Notes: generated by a model from the sequence alone, not told the origin. 64,000 bases of DNA from Acidovorax sp. NCPPB 3576 (GCF_028473605.1 NZ_CP097267.1:1306501-1370500), one strand, 5' to 3'; positions 52,867 to 63,113 are shown, numbered from the stretch's first letter. Numbers and translations: made by a program.

Positions 52867-53640
52867 ATGAGCGACGTCATTCTCGAAACCCACAGCCTGA
52901 CCAAAGAGTTCAGAGGCTTCACCGCGGTCAGCGATGTCAATCTCGCGGTCCGCCGGGGCTCCATCCATGCGCTGATCGGCCCCAACGGCGCTGGCAAGAC
53001 CACCTGCTTCAACCTGCTGACCAAGTTCCTGGAGCCGACCTCCGGCGTGATCCGGTTCAACGGCGAGGACATCACGCGCGAGCGGCCCGCGCTGATCGCC
53101 CGGCGCGGCGTGATCCGCTCGTTCCAGATCTCCGCCGTGTTCCCGCACCTCACGCTGCTGGAAAACGTGCGCATCGGCCTGCAGCGCAAGCTGGGCACGG
53201 CCTTTCACTTCTGGCGCAGCGAACGCAGCCTGCAGCAGCTCGACGGCCGCGCGATGGAACTGCTGGCCGAGGTGGGCCTGCAGGACCTGGCCGACGAGAC
53301 CACCGTGAACCTGCCCTACGGCCGCAAGCGCGCGCTGGAGATCGCCACCACGCTGGCCATGGAGCCCGAGCTGATGCTGCTGGACGAGCCCACGCAGGGC
53401 ATGGGCCACGAGGACGTGGACCGCGTCACGCAGCTCATCAAGAAGGTTTCGGCCGGCCGCACCATCCTCATGGTGGAGCACAACATGAAGGTGATCTCCA
53501 CGATCGCCGACCGCATCACCGTGCTGCAGCGCGGCGCCGTGCTGGCCGAGGGGCCGTACGAGGAGGTCTCGCGCAACCCGCAGGTGATGGAGGCCTACAT
53601 GGGCACCACCGATGGACAGCTGCAAGGAGCCCACGCATGA
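52867..53640 (+). CDS. livG: branched-chain amino acid/amide ABC transporter ATPase LivG
   Basis: First ATPase of the HAAT-type uptake system. The 257 residues hold Walker A GPNGAGKTTCFNL, the LivG-specific FQISAVFPHLTLLENVRIGL, the signature LPYGRKRALEIATTLA and Walker B LMLLDEPTQGMG. The ATG at 52867 starts MSDVILETHSLTKEF. It overlaps livF by 4 bases. Confidence 0.92.
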   Translation: MSDVILETHSLTKEFRGFTAVSDVNLAVRRGSIHALIGPNGAGKTTCFNLLTKFLEPTSGVIRFNGEDITRERPALIARRGVIRSFQISAVFPHLTLLENVRIGLQRKLGTAFHFWRSERSLQQLDGRAMELLAEVGLQDLADETTVNLPYGRKRALEIATTLAMEPELMLLDEPTQGMGHEDVDRVTQLIKKVSAGRTILMVEHNMKVISTIADRITVLQRGAVLAEGPYEEVSRNPQVMEAYMGTTDGQLQGAHA

Positions 53641-54347
53641 GCGCGCCGGCCCTCGAGATCAGCGGCCTGCAGGCCTGGTACGGCGAGTCGCACGTGCTGC
53701 ATGGCGTGGACATCACGGTACAGCCCGGCGAGGTGGTGACCCTGCTGGGCCGCAACGGCGCGGGCCGCACGTCCACCATGCGCGCCGTGATGGGGCTGAC
53801 CGGCGCCCGCAAGGGCTCCGTGCGCATCCATGGCAAGGAAACGATCCAGATGCCCACGCACCGCATCGCGCACCTGGGCGTGGGCTATTGCCCGGAAGAG
53901 CGTGGCATTTTCGCGAGCCTGTCGTGCGAAGAAAACCTGCTGCTGCCCCCGGTGCTCAAGACCGGCACGCAGGGCATGTCGGTCGATGAGATCTACGCCA
54001 TGTTCCCCAACCTGGCCGAGCGCCGCCACAGCCAGGGCACGCGGCTGTCGGGCGGCGAGCAGCAGATGCTGGCGGTGGCGCGCATCCTGCGCACCGGGGC
54101 CAAGCTGCTGCTGCTCGACGAAATCTCCGAAGGCCTGGCGCCGGTGATCGTGCAGGCCCTGGCCCGCATGATCACCACGCTGCGCCAGAAGGGCTATACC
54201 GTGGTGATGGTGGAGCAGAACTTCCACTTCGCCGCGCCGCTGGCCGACCGCTTCTACGTGATGGAGCACGGCCGCATCGTGGAGCAGTTCGGCGCTGCCG
54301 AGCTGCAATCCAAGATGCCCGTGCTCAACGAACTGCTGGGCGTCTGA
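53637..54347 (+). CDS. livF: branched-chain amino acid/amide ABC transporter ATPase LivF
   Basis: Second ATPase, 236 residues, with GVGYCPEERGIFASLS, LSGGEQQMLAVARILRTG and LLLLDEISEGLAPVIVQ. The Walker A loop reads GRNGAGRTSTMRAVMG: Arg replaces the usual Lys before Thr. I recall similar 'GRT' loops in other betaproteobacterial LivF proteins, so it is probably functional or works through LivG's intact site. The ATG overlaps the livG stop. Confidence 0.91.
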   Translation: MSAPALEISGLQAWYGESHVLHGVDITVQPGEVVTLLGRNGAGRTSTMRAVMGLTGARKGSVRIHGKETIQMPTHRIAHLGVGYCPEERGIFASLSCEENLLLPPVLKTGTQGMSVDEIYAMFPNLAERRHSQGTRLSGGEQQMLAVARILRTGAKLLLLDEISEGLAPVIVQALARMITTLRQKGYTVVMVEQNFHFAAPLADRFYVMEHGRIVEQFGAAELQSKMPVLNELLGV

Positions 54348-54428
54348 GCCGGCGCGGGCCTGCTTCGACCCGCGTTTTCTGCAGCGCACCCGATCCCCTT
54401 TCCATCGAAGACCCAAGGAGACAAAGAC

Positions 54429-55628
54429 ATGAAAAAGATGAACCTCAAGGCACTCGCCGTCCTGCTGGGGGCCGCGGGCCTCGCGACGTTCTCCGCGCAG
54501 GCGCAGGACAAGGTGAAGATCGGCTTCATCACCGACATGTCCAGCCTGTACGCCGACGTGGAAGGCAAGAACGGTGCGGTGGCGATCCAGATGGCCATCG
54601 ACGACTTCGGCGGCAAGGTGCTGGGCCAGCCCATCGAGCTGCTGAGCGCGGACCACCAGAACAAGGCCGACATCGCCGCATCGAAGGCGCGCGAATGGAT
54701 CGACACGCAGGGCCTGACCATGCTGTTCGGCGGCACCAACTCCGGCACGGGCCTGGCGATGGCCAAGGTGGCGCAGGAGAAGAAGCGCGTGTTCATCGTC
54801 AACGGTGCGGGCTCCTCGGCGCTCACCAACGAGCAGTGCAGTCCCTACACGGTGCACTACGCTTACGACACCGTGGCGCTGGCCAAGGGCACGGGCGGCG
54901 CGATCGTGGGGCAGGGCGGCAAGGACTGGTTCTTCCTCACGGCCGACTATGCGTTCGGCGCCGCGCTGGAGGCCGACACGGCCAAGGTGGTCAAGGAAAA
55001 GGGCGGCAAGGTGGTGGGCAGCGTTAAGCACCCGATCAACGCGTCGGACTTCTCGTCCTTCCTGCTGCAGGCGCAGAACTCCAAGGCGCAGATCCTCGGC
55101 CTGGCCAATGCCGGCGGCGACACCATCAACGCCATCAAGGCCGCGCGCGAGTTCGGCATCAACAAGACCATGAAGATGGCCGGCCTGCTGGTCTTCGTGA
55201 CCGACATCCACAGCCTGGGCCTGAAGAACACCGAAGGCCTGCTGCTCACCACCAGCTGGGACTGGAACCTGGACGACAAGACCCGCACCTTCGGCCGCAA
55301 GTTCTTCGCCAAGACCAAGCGCATGCCGACCGACATCCAGGCCGCCGACTATTCGGCCACCATGAACTACCTGAAGGCGGTGGAAGCCGCCAAGACGCTC
55401 GATGCCGACAAGGTGATGGAAAAGCTCAAGTCCACGCCCATCGACGACTTCTACGCCAAGGGCGTGATCCGCCCTGACGGCCGCTTCGCGCACGACATGT
55501 ATCTGGTGCAGGTGAAGGCCCCGGCCGAATCCAAGGAGCCCTGGGACTACTACAAGGTCGTGAGCAAACTGCCCGCCGACCAGGTGTGGACCACCAAGGC
55601 CGAGAGCAAATGCGCGCTGTGGAAATGA
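54429..55628 (+). CDS. ABC transporter substrate-binding protein, LivK type (copy 1)
   Basis: A periplasmic receptor of 399 residues. Signal peptide MKKMNLKALAVLLGAAGLAT...SAQA, cleavage about residue 25, then DKVKIGFITDMSSLYADVEG. Type I periplasmic-binding fold with FGGTNSGTGLAMAKVAQEKK and ADYSATMNYLKAVEAAKTLD. The ligand is unknown; related proteins bind branched-chain amino acids, urea, short amides or aromatic acids. Its ribosome site AAGGAGACAAAG is nearly the same as in copy 2, and the two proteins are highly similar throughout. Confidence 0.88.
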   Translation: MKKMNLKALAVLLGAAGLATFSAQAQDKVKIGFITDMSSLYADVEGKNGAVAIQMAIDDFGGKVLGQPIELLSADHQNKADIAASKAREWIDTQGLTMLFGGTNSGTGLAMAKVAQEKKRVFIVNGAGSSALTNEQCSPYTVHYAYDTVALAKGTGGAIVGQGGKDWFFLTADYAFGAALEADTAKVVKEKGGKVVGSVKHPINASDFSSFLLQAQNSKAQILGLANAGGDTINAIKAAREFGINKTMKMAGLLVFVTDIHSLGLKNTEGLLLTTSWDWNLDDKTRTFGRKFFAKTKRMPTDIQAADYSATMNYLKAVEAAKTLDADKVMEKLKSTPIDDFYAKGVIRPDGRFAHDMYLVQVKAPAESKEPWDYYKVVSKLPADQVWTTKAESKCALWK

Positions 55629-55678
55629 GCTGACGCGCACGATCGAAAAAAACACATCCGAGATCAGGAGACAAAGCC

Positions 55679-56878
55679 ATGAAAAACAGACAACTCACCC
55701 GACTGGCCCTGGCGCTGGGCGCCCTGGGCCTGGCCGCATCGGCGGTGCAGGCGCAGGACAAGGTCAAGATCGGCTTCATCACCGACATGTCCAGCCTGTA
55801 TGCCGACGTGGAAGGCAAGAACGGCGCGGTGGCGATCCAGATGGCCATCGACGACTTCGGCGGCAAGGTGCTGGGCATGCCCATCGAGCTGATGAGCGCC
55901 GATCACCAGAACAAGGCCGATATCGCCGCATCGAAGGCGCGCGAATGGATCGACACGCAGGGCCTGACCCTGGTGTTCGGCGGCACCAACTCGGGCACGG
56001 CATTGGCCATGGCCAAGGTGGCGCAGGAGAAAAAGCGCGTGTTCATCAACAACGGCGCGGCCACCTCGGCACTCACCAACGAGCAGTGCAGCCCCTACAC
56101 GGTGCACTACGCCTACGACACCGTGGCGCTGGCCAAGGGCACCGGCGCCACCATCGTCGATGGCGGCGGCAAGAGCTGGTTCTTCCTCACGGCGGACTAC
56201 GCGTTCGGCCATGCACTGGAGGCCGATGCGAGCACGGTGGTCAAGGCCAAGGGCGGCACGGTGGTGGGCAGCGTCAAGCACCCGCTCAACGCGTCGGATT
56301 TCTCGTCCTTCCTGCTGCAGGCGCAGAACTCCAAGGCCCAGGTGCTCGGCCTGGCCAACGCGGGCGGCGACACCATCAACGCCATCAAGGCCGCCAAGGA
56401 GTTCGGCATCGGCAAGAGCATGAAGCTCGCCGGCCTGCTGATCTTCTTCAGCGACATCCACAGCCTGGGCCTCAAGACCACCGAAGGCCTGCAGTTCACG
56501 ACGAGCTGGTACTGGGACCTGAACGACGACACGCGCAAGTTCGCCGACAAGTTCATGGAAAAGACCAAGCGCCGTCCGACCGAGATCCAGGCAGCCGACT
56601 ACTCGGCCACCATGAACTACCTGAAGGCCGTCGAAGCCGCCAAGAGCACGGATGCCGACAAGGTGATGCAGGCCTGGCGCGGCATGAAGATGAACGACTT
56701 CTTCGGCTCCGGCACGCTGCGCCCCGATGGCCGCTACGTGCACGACATGTACCTGATGCAGGTGAAGTCGCCGGCCGAGTCCAAGGGCACCTGGGACTAC
56801 TACAAGCTCGTCAAGAAGCTGCCCGGCGAGGAAGTGTTCGCCACCCAGGCCGAGAGCAAGTGCGCGGCCTGGAAATGA
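55679..56878 (+). CDS. ABC transporter substrate-binding protein, LivK type (copy 2)
   Basis: A tandem paralogue of the gene before it, also 399 residues, with signal MKNRQLTRLALALGALGLAA...AVQA, cleavage about residue 25. Most of the mature sequence matches copy 1, including DKVKIGFITDMSSLYADVEG and NAGGDTINAIKAA. Differences cluster at the signal peptide, at residues 150-180 and in the C-terminal third (for example DIHSLGLKTTEGLQFTTSWY). Both probably deliver to the one LivHM permease. The leader repeats CAGGAGACAAAG, so the duplication included the ribosome site. Confidence 0.88.
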   Translation: MKNRQLTRLALALGALGLAASAVQAQDKVKIGFITDMSSLYADVEGKNGAVAIQMAIDDFGGKVLGMPIELMSADHQNKADIAASKAREWIDTQGLTLVFGGTNSGTALAMAKVAQEKKRVFINNGAATSALTNEQCSPYTVHYAYDTVALAKGTGATIVDGGGKSWFFLTADYAFGHALEADASTVVKAKGGTVVGSVKHPLNASDFSSFLLQAQNSKAQVLGLANAGGDTINAIKAAKEFGIGKSMKLAGLLIFFSDIHSLGLKTTEGLQFTTSWYWDLNDDTRKFADKFMEKTKRRPTEIQAADYSATMNYLKAVEAAKSTDADKVMQAWRGMKMNDFFGSGTLRPDGRYVHDMYLMQVKSPAESKGTWDYYKLVKKLPGEEVFATQAESKCAAWK

Positions 56879-56946
56879 CGCCCATGGCGCGCCGCCCGTT
56901 ACGCTGACCCTCTTTTTCACCGCTTCACTGCCACTCGCGCCCTCCC

Positions 56947-57831
56947 ATGCAAATCTTCGGTGTCTCACTGCCGGGCCTGTTGAGCCAGCTTCTGCTGGGG
57001 CTGGTCAACGGGTCGTTCTACGCCATCCTCAGCCTGGGGCTGGCGGTGATCTTCGGCCTGCTCAACGTGATCAACTTCGCGCACGGCGCGCTGTTCATGC
57101 TGGGCGCGATGCTCACCTGGATGGGCATGACCTACCTGGGCATCAACTACTGGGTGATGCTGCTGGCCGCGCCGGTGGTGGTGGGCATCCTGGGGGTGCT
57201 GATCGAGCGGCTGCTGCTGCGCTGGATCTACAAGCTCGACCACCTCTACGGCCTGCTGCTGACCCTCGGGCTCACGCTGCTGATCGAGGGGGTGTTCCGC
57301 TCCATCTACGGCGTCTCGGGCCTGGGGTACGACACGCCGGAACTGCTGGAAGGCGCGACCAACCTCGGCTTCATGATCCTGCCCAACTACCGCGCCTGGG
57401 TGGTGGTGGCCTCGCTCGTGGTGTGCCTGGGCACCTGGTACGTGATCGAAAAGACCAAGCTCGGCGCCTACCTGCGCGCCGGCACCGAGAACCCGCGCCT
57501 GGTGGAGGCCTTCGGCGTGAACGTGCCGGTGATGATCACGCTCACCTACGCGTTCGGCGCGGCGCTCGCCGCCTTCGCCGGCGTGCTGGCCGCGCCGGTC
57601 TATCAGGTCACGCCGCTCATGGGGCAGAACCTCATCATCGTCGTGTTCGCCGTGGTGGTGATCGGCGGCATGGGCTCGATCATGGGCTCGATCCTCACCG
57701 GGCTGGGCCTGGGCGTGATCGAAGGGTTCACCAAGGTGTTCTATCCCGAGGCTTCTTCCACCGTGGTGTTCGTCATCATGGTGATCGTTCTCCTCATCCG
57801 CCCCGCCGGCCTGTTCGGCAAAGAGAGATAA
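56947..57831 (+). CDS. livH: branched-chain amino acid/amide ABC permease LivH
   Basis: Inner-membrane permease of 294 residues with about eight helices. It shows GLVNGSFYAILSLGLAVIFG, LNVINFAHGALFMLGAMLTW, LRAGTENPRLVEAFGVNVPV (the cytoplasmic coupling loop) and FAVVVIGGMGSIMGSILTGL. It lies 68 bases after the second binding protein and 15 before livM. Confidence 0.93.
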   Translation: MQIFGVSLPGLLSQLLLGLVNGSFYAILSLGLAVIFGLLNVINFAHGALFMLGAMLTWMGMTYLGINYWVMLLAAPVVVGILGVLIERLLLRWIYKLDHLYGLLLTLGLTLLIEGVFRSIYGVSGLGYDTPELLEGATNLGFMILPNYRAWVVVASLVVCLGTWYVIEKTKLGAYLRAGTENPRLVEAFGVNVPVMITLTYAFGAALAAFAGVLAAPVYQVTPLMGQNLIIVVFAVVVIGGMGSIMGSILTGLGLGVIEGFTKVFYPEASSTVVFVIMVIVLLIRPAGLFGKER

Positions 57832-57846
57832 GCAGGGGCCGCACGC

Positions 57847-58839
57847 ATGAACTCCCAAAAACTCGCCCCCATCGGCTACGGCCTGCTGCTTGCCGCATTG
57901 CTGGCGGCGCCCTTCCTGGGCGCCTACCCGGTTTTCGTGATGAAGCTCATGTGCTTCGCGCTTTTCGCCTCGGCGTTCAACCTGCTGCTGGGCTACACCG
58001 GGCTGCTGTCGTTCGGCCATGCGGCCTTCCTGGGCGGCGCGGCCTACGTGGCCGGCCACGCCATCAAGGTCTGGGGCCTCACCCCCGAGCTGGGCCTGCT
58101 GGCCGGCACCGCCGGCGGCGCGCTGCTGGGGCTGCTGTTCGGCTGGCTGGCCATCCGGCGCCAGGGCATCTATTTTTCGATGATCACGCTGGCGCTGGCG
58201 CAGATGCTGTTCTTCGCCTGCCTGCAGGCGCCGTTCACGGGTGGGGAGGACGGCCTGCAGGGCGTGCCGCGCGGCAAGCTCTTCGGGCTCATCGACCTGT
58301 CCAGCGACCTCACCATGTACTACGTGGCGCTGGTGGTGGTGGTGCTGGCCTTCCTGCTCATCGTGCGCACCATCCACTCGCCGTTCGGCCAGGTGCTCAA
58401 GAGCATCAAGGAAAACGAGCCGCGCGCCATTTCGCTGGGCTACGACACGCACCGCTTCAAGCTGCTGGCCTTCGTGATCTCGGCCGCGCTCGCCGGGCTG
58501 GCCGGCTCGCTCAAGACGCTGGTGCTGGGCTTTGCCACGCTGTCCGACGTGCATTGGACGGCCTCGGGCCAGGTCATCCTGATGACGCTGGTGGGCGGCC
58601 TCGGCACGCTGTCGGGCCCGCTGGTCGGGTCGGCCGTGGTCGTGCTGCTGGAAAACAAGATCGGCGAGTTCGGGCACCTGGTCGCCTCGATCACGGGCGT
58701 GGAATGGTTCAACACGCTGGGCGAGTCGGTCACCATGGTCACCGGCCTCATCTTCGTGGTGTGCGTGCTGGCGTTTCGCCGCGGGATCATGGGCGAGATC
58801 ATCGCGCGCCTGCCTCGGCGGGCCGGGCGCAAGGCCTGA
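57847..58839 (+). CDS. livM: branched-chain amino acid/amide ABC permease LivM
   Basis: Second permease, 330 residues with about ten helices. It includes SAFNLLLGYTGLLSFGHAAF, the segment LAIRRQGIYFSMITLALAQM, SIKENEPRAISLGYDTHRFK (coupling loop) and LMTLVGGLGTLSGPLVGSAV. With LivH, LivG, LivF and the two receptors this makes a complete uptake system. Confidence 0.93.
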   Translation: MNSQKLAPIGYGLLLAALLAAPFLGAYPVFVMKLMCFALFASAFNLLLGYTGLLSFGHAAFLGGAAYVAGHAIKVWGLTPELGLLAGTAGGALLGLLFGWLAIRRQGIYFSMITLALAQMLFFACLQAPFTGGEDGLQGVPRGKLFGLIDLSSDLTMYYVALVVVVLAFLLIVRTIHSPFGQVLKSIKENEPRAISLGYDTHRFKLLAFVISAALAGLAGSLKTLVLGFATLSDVHWTASGQVILMTLVGGLGTLSGPLVGSAVVVLLENKIGEFGHLVASITGVEWFNTLGESVTMVTGLIFVVCVLAFRRGIMGEIIARLPRRAGRKA

Positions 58840-58895
58840 GCCGAAGCGGGCGGCGAGATGCGGCCTGGGCCACGCGCCCTCGCTCCCGGCCCCTG

Positions 58896-60026
58896 CTAAA
58901 GCCGCAGCGGCCGGGCGTAGCCGGTCATCTCCAGGTAGCCGCGTCCTGCCACTTTGCCGGCCAGGTCCCGCAACTCGCTGAGTCCCTCCCAGTAGATGGC
59001 GCCGGTCGAGGCCTGGCTGTCCAGCTCCTGCGCATCCAGCAGTGCATGCACTTCGAACGATCCGGCCGGCGTATCCACGCGCCACTGCACCGGGTAGCGC
59101 GCCTGGCTGGCGGGGCTGGTCCAGTGGCGCTGCGGGGTGAACGCGACGGCCTGCGGCCCGAACACCTGCGTGGTGCCCCCGGCCGCGCGCAGCGAGCCGC
59201 CGGCCCAGAGCGCCGAGCCGTCGCCGCGCCGCATGCGAAACGCCGTGAGCGCGCTGCCGTCCTGCAGGTTCATGCCGATCCAGTCCCAGCCCACGGCATC
59301 GGGGTGCACCAGCGCATCGCTCCATTCGTGGTCCAGCCAGGCGCGGTTGTCCAGGCTGCCCGGGGCTGTGGCTTCCACAGCCATGCGCCGGCCTGCCAAC
59401 TGCAGATGCCCGGTCACGGACATTTGCGGCTGGCTGTAGTAGTAGCTGGCCTGCGTGGCGTCCGGCCCCTTGCGCGACAGGCCCTGTGCGCCCTGCAGCA
59501 GGACGGGCTGGGTGGTGTCGAACTGCAGGTCCAGCGCGAAGTCGGCCGCTCGAACCTGGGCCGCATAGCGGCTCCCCGCACCGCGGGGAGTGCGAACCAG
59601 CGTCCAGTCGCCCAGGCGGATGTCGGTGTCGGCTTCACTGGCCCCGGCGATGCCGAAGCCGGCGCGCGCGATGCGCTGGTCATGGTGCAGCGCGGCGCGG
59701 CCCAGGTCGGTCAGCGCGGCATGCGCGAACACCAGTTGTTTGGCGGCGAACGCCGACTGCAGCGGCTGCGCGGCCTCGACCCGCGAGCGAAAGAACGTCA
59801 CCTGAAACCCCCACAGCCGCCCCGCCGCGCGCGCCTGGCCGGTGATGTACCACCACTCGGTCCGCAGCGCCGGATGGCTGCCATGGTCCTGCGGGAACAC
59901 CAGCGTGCGGGGGGGGAGGGCGTGGGCGGGTAGCCAGGGCGCGCCGCCAGCCAGGGCCGTGGCCGCCAACCAGGCGCGACGACTCCAGCCAGGCGGCGAC
60001 AGGGCGAGGGGGGCGAGCGGTTTCAT
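58896..60026 (-). CDS. lipocalin-like (AttH/CrtC family) secreted protein
   Basis: A 376-residue protein of the AttH/hydroxyneurosporene-synthase-like family, a tandem lipocalin-type beta fold. The pattern HPALRTEWWYITGQ, GFQVTFFRSRV, AHAALTD and AWLDHEWSD is characteristic. The N-terminus SRRAWLAATALAGG looks like a Tat signal with the Arg pair at 16-17. Carotenoid 1,2-hydratases of plant-type bacteria share the fold, but the usual neighbours of AttH-type proteins are ABC permeases of the FtsX type, as seen at 63273. Activity unknown. Confidence 0.82.
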   Translation of the reverse strand: MKPLAPLALSPPGWSRRAWLAATALAGGAPWLPAHALPPRTLVFPQDHGSHPALRTEWWYITGQARAAGRLWGFQVTFFRSRVEAAQPLQSAFAAKQLVFAHAALTDLGRAALHHDQRIARAGFGIAGASEADTDIRLGDWTLVRTPRGAGSRYAAQVRAADFALDLQFDTTQPVLLQGAQGLSRKGPDATQASYYYSQPQMSVTGHLQLAGRRMAVEATAPGSLDNRAWLDHEWSDALVHPDAVGWDWIGMNLQDGSALTAFRMRRGDGSALWAGGSLRAAGGTTQVFGPQAVAFTPQRHWTSPASQARYPVQWRVDTPAGSFEVHALLDAQELDSQASTGAIYWEGLSELRDLAGKVAGRGYLEMTGYARPLRL

Positions 60027-60240
60027 TCCGTCGGTCGAGCGAGGTTGTCCGCTGAAATGGTGCGGTCGCCTGCTGGCGGGGCGGTAAGGTCGGTCAGGCG
60101 CATCGGGCCATTGTCACCGCGCGGGGAGAGACGGGTAGCGCGTACCGATCCATGGCACGGGCATGGAGCCGCGTTGGAGGAGCCAAAGACCGAATGGCTG
60201 CCGGTTTGCCGCCATGCCGGCACACGTGTTCAGCCCGGCG

Positions 60241-61320
60241 TCACAGCCCGTAGAACGTGCGATTGGCCTGCATGCGCGCAGCCTCCGATGCGGGAAAGCG
60301 CTGGTCGCGCAGCAATTGGCGCAAGGCGTCCCGGCCCTGGTCCTGCGCGCCGGGGGCGTAGAAGGAACTGACGGCCAGTTCGTCCAGCGCGCGCCAGGCG
60401 TACACCGCGCCGTCCACGAAAAGGATGTCCGCCGGCTTCGGGATGCGTGCGGCCTGCTGGGCATACAGGTGTGCCAGCGCGAACTCCGAACGCAGGCGGT
60501 GGTAGCGTGCCAGCTCGCACAGCGGTTCGGCGCGCTGGGGCCGCTGTGCGTAGGCGGCGAGATAGGCGTCGCGCACCGCGCTGTCGGGCATCTGCAGGCG
60601 CTCGGTCAGCACCGCGACCTGGAACAGCGCGTACCACGATTCTTCTTCCCAGCCGCCCATGCCGGCGCGGCGGCGGTACCACTCCAGGCTGTCCTGCAGG
60701 CGGCCCGCGTCGCGGTAGCTTTGTGCCAGATAGAACACGTTGCGGGTGTTGTCCGGGTGCTCGCGCAGGTCCTGCTCCAGCACCGCGATGTCGCGCAGGT
60801 ACGTGTCGGGATCGCGCCCGCGCGCGCCGTCGTGGGCCACCTCGATGACCGGACCCGCCAGCGTCTGCCATGGGCCGTGCGAGGGGGCCGTGAGGTATTC
60901 GTGCAGCACGCCTTCCCAGCGCCAGTCCACGCGCGTGGCCACCATGCTGTTGCGCTGGTATTCCCAGCCGTTCATGTCGCACAGGAAGAGGTAGCCGTCG
61001 GCATCCAGCGCCGGCCACTGGTAGTGCTCCGGCATGCGCAACTGCTCATCGGCGTCGATGAACAGCAGGTAGCCGGCATGCGGCCGTGCCAGCTCCAGGG
61101 CCTCGTTGCGGTTGTGCGCGAAGTTCTTCCACGGGCGTTCGTGCAGGGTTCCGGGAACGTCCTGCAGGAAGCGGCGAACGATGTCCTGCGTGCCGTCCGT
61201 GGAACCCGTGTCCACGATGACCCAATGGTCGATGAACGGCCGCACCGAATCGAGGCACCGGGTGATCACCGGTGCCTCGTTCTTCACGATCATGTTGAGG
61301 CAGACGCGGGGGCGGATCAC
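60241..61320 (-). CDS. family-2 glycosyltransferase with C-terminal TPR-like region
   Basis: A 359-residue cytoplasmic enzyme. It opens with VCLNMIVKNEAPVITRCLDS and VDTGSTDGTQDIV, the GT2 donor-binding blocks, and has FIDADEQ as the DxD-type metal motif. The C-terminal half (about residues 190-340) is helical with repeated YxLAxxYRxAGRLxDSLEWY-like units, typical of TPRs. It lies 73 bases downstream of the collagen-like gene on the same strand. GT2-TPR enzymes can glycosylate proteins, so the Thr-rich collagen protein is a natural candidate substrate (inference). Confidence 0.8.
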   Translation of the reverse strand: MIRPRVCLNMIVKNEAPVITRCLDSVRPFIDHWVIVDTGSTDGTQDIVRRFLQDVPGTLHERPWKNFAHNRNEALELARPHAGYLLFIDADEQLRMPEHYQWPALDADGYLFLCDMNGWEYQRNSMVATRVDWRWEGVLHEYLTAPSHGPWQTLAGPVIEVAHDGARGRDPDTYLRDIAVLEQDLREHPDNTRNVFYLAQSYRDAGRLQDSLEWYRRRAGMGGWEEESWYALFQVAVLTERLQMPDSAVRDAYLAAYAQRPQRAEPLCELARYHRLRSEFALAHLYAQQAARIPKPADILFVDGAVYAWRALDELAVSSFYAPGAQDQGRDALRQLLRDQRFPASEAARMQANRTFYGL

Positions 61321-61393
61321 TGCGGGTGCCGCGGCACCCGCAGGAACGGAAAGCCGAAGGCGTTCATATCCCGGGATGCCTCACGGAGGGGCG

Positions 61394-62275
<882 letters not shown>

Positions 62276-62339
62276 GGCGAAACCCTCTCTTATCTAGCGG
62301 TAGTTTGAATTTTCAATGGCGCCTGGCCGGCGCGATGCA

Positions 62340-63047
62340 TCAGCTGAGCCGGCGGGAGTGCGCCGCGAATTCGCGCCGCTTCCAGTACATGGCCATGCCG
62401 ATCAGCAGCGATAGCAGGATCAGCCCGTACTCGCTGAGCGTCGGAATGGCTGCCACGGTGGTCACGGCGCCGATCTGGACGGTGCCGGTCACGCTGGCAA
62501 AGTTGCGCACCACGGTGGCGTTGGGGCCCAGGTTGACCACGGCCGTCGTGCCGCTGGACGACACGAGTTGCACGTTCTGCCCCGGCGCGCCTTGGACGGT
62601 GAGCGTGCCCAGCACCGTGATGTTGGTGCCTGCAGGCAGCACGAAGGTGCGGCCGGTGGTGCTGGAGATCGTGAGGTTCTGGAACACGAAATTGCCGCTG
62701 ATCTGGCTGGTGTTGCCGGGATCGCAGCCATCGCGCAGCACCACGGTGTTGCTACCGGTGCTGACGTTGCCGGTGGAGATGAGATTGCCGCCCACCGAGA
62801 TGACGCCGTTGCTGCCCGTGACGTTGGAGCCCGAGCCGAAGGTGGCATCGGTGTCCACGGTCACGGTGCCTCCATTGAGGTTCAGCGTGCCTTGCATGTC
62901 GAGCGCTGAGCAACCCAGATCCGTCTGGCCCCCCGCAGGCACATCGAGCGACGAGCCCGGCGGGAAGACCCATTGCGCGGCAGCAGGGCTGCACAGGACC
63001 ACAGTGGCCGCGAACCCGACCAGGAGCCGCCCAAGTGCTTTTTTCAT
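62340..63047 (-). CDS. IPTL-CTERM surface protein
   Basis: A 235-residue exported protein from ATG 63047, 6 bases after AAGGAAA (the longer frame to 63077 has no such site). Signal peptide MKKALGRLLVGFAATVVLCS...AAA, then a Gly/Thr/Asn-rich beta-helix-like body with many NLTIS/TVQGAPG turns. The C-terminus is IPTLSEYGLILLSLLIGMAM followed by YWKRR, an IPTL-CTERM sorting tail (motif, helix, basic end) found in Comamonadaceae. The processing enzyme for this tail is not known. It is the first gene of a unit with the collagen-like and glycosyltransferase genes. Confidence 0.85.
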   Translation of the reverse strand: MKKALGRLLVGFAATVVLCSPAAAQWVFPPGSSLDVPAGGQTDLGCSALDMQGTLNLNGGTVTVDTDATFGSGSNVTGSNGVISVGGNLISTGNVSTGSNTVVLRDGCDPGNTSQISGNFVFQNLTISSTTGRTFVLPAGTNITVLGTLTVQGAPGQNVQLVSSSGTTAVVNLGPNATVVRNFASVTGTVQIGAVTTVAAIPTLSEYGLILLSLLIGMAMYWKRREFAAHSRRLS

Positions 63048-63067
63048 ACTGATTTCCTTGATTGATA

Positions 63068-63113
63068 GGACATGCAAGACGGCCGGTTCACTCCTGTCCG
63101 GCCAGCCATGTCC
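63068..63113 (-). promoter_or_regulatory. leader hairpin before the IPTL-CTERM gene
   Basis: GGACATG (63068-63074) pairs with CATGTCC (63107-63113), and GGCCGG (63081-63086) with CCGGCC (63098-63103) inside it: 13 bp with one asymmetric internal loop. It ends 10 bases before the ribosome site on the minus strand. Confidence 0.55.
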
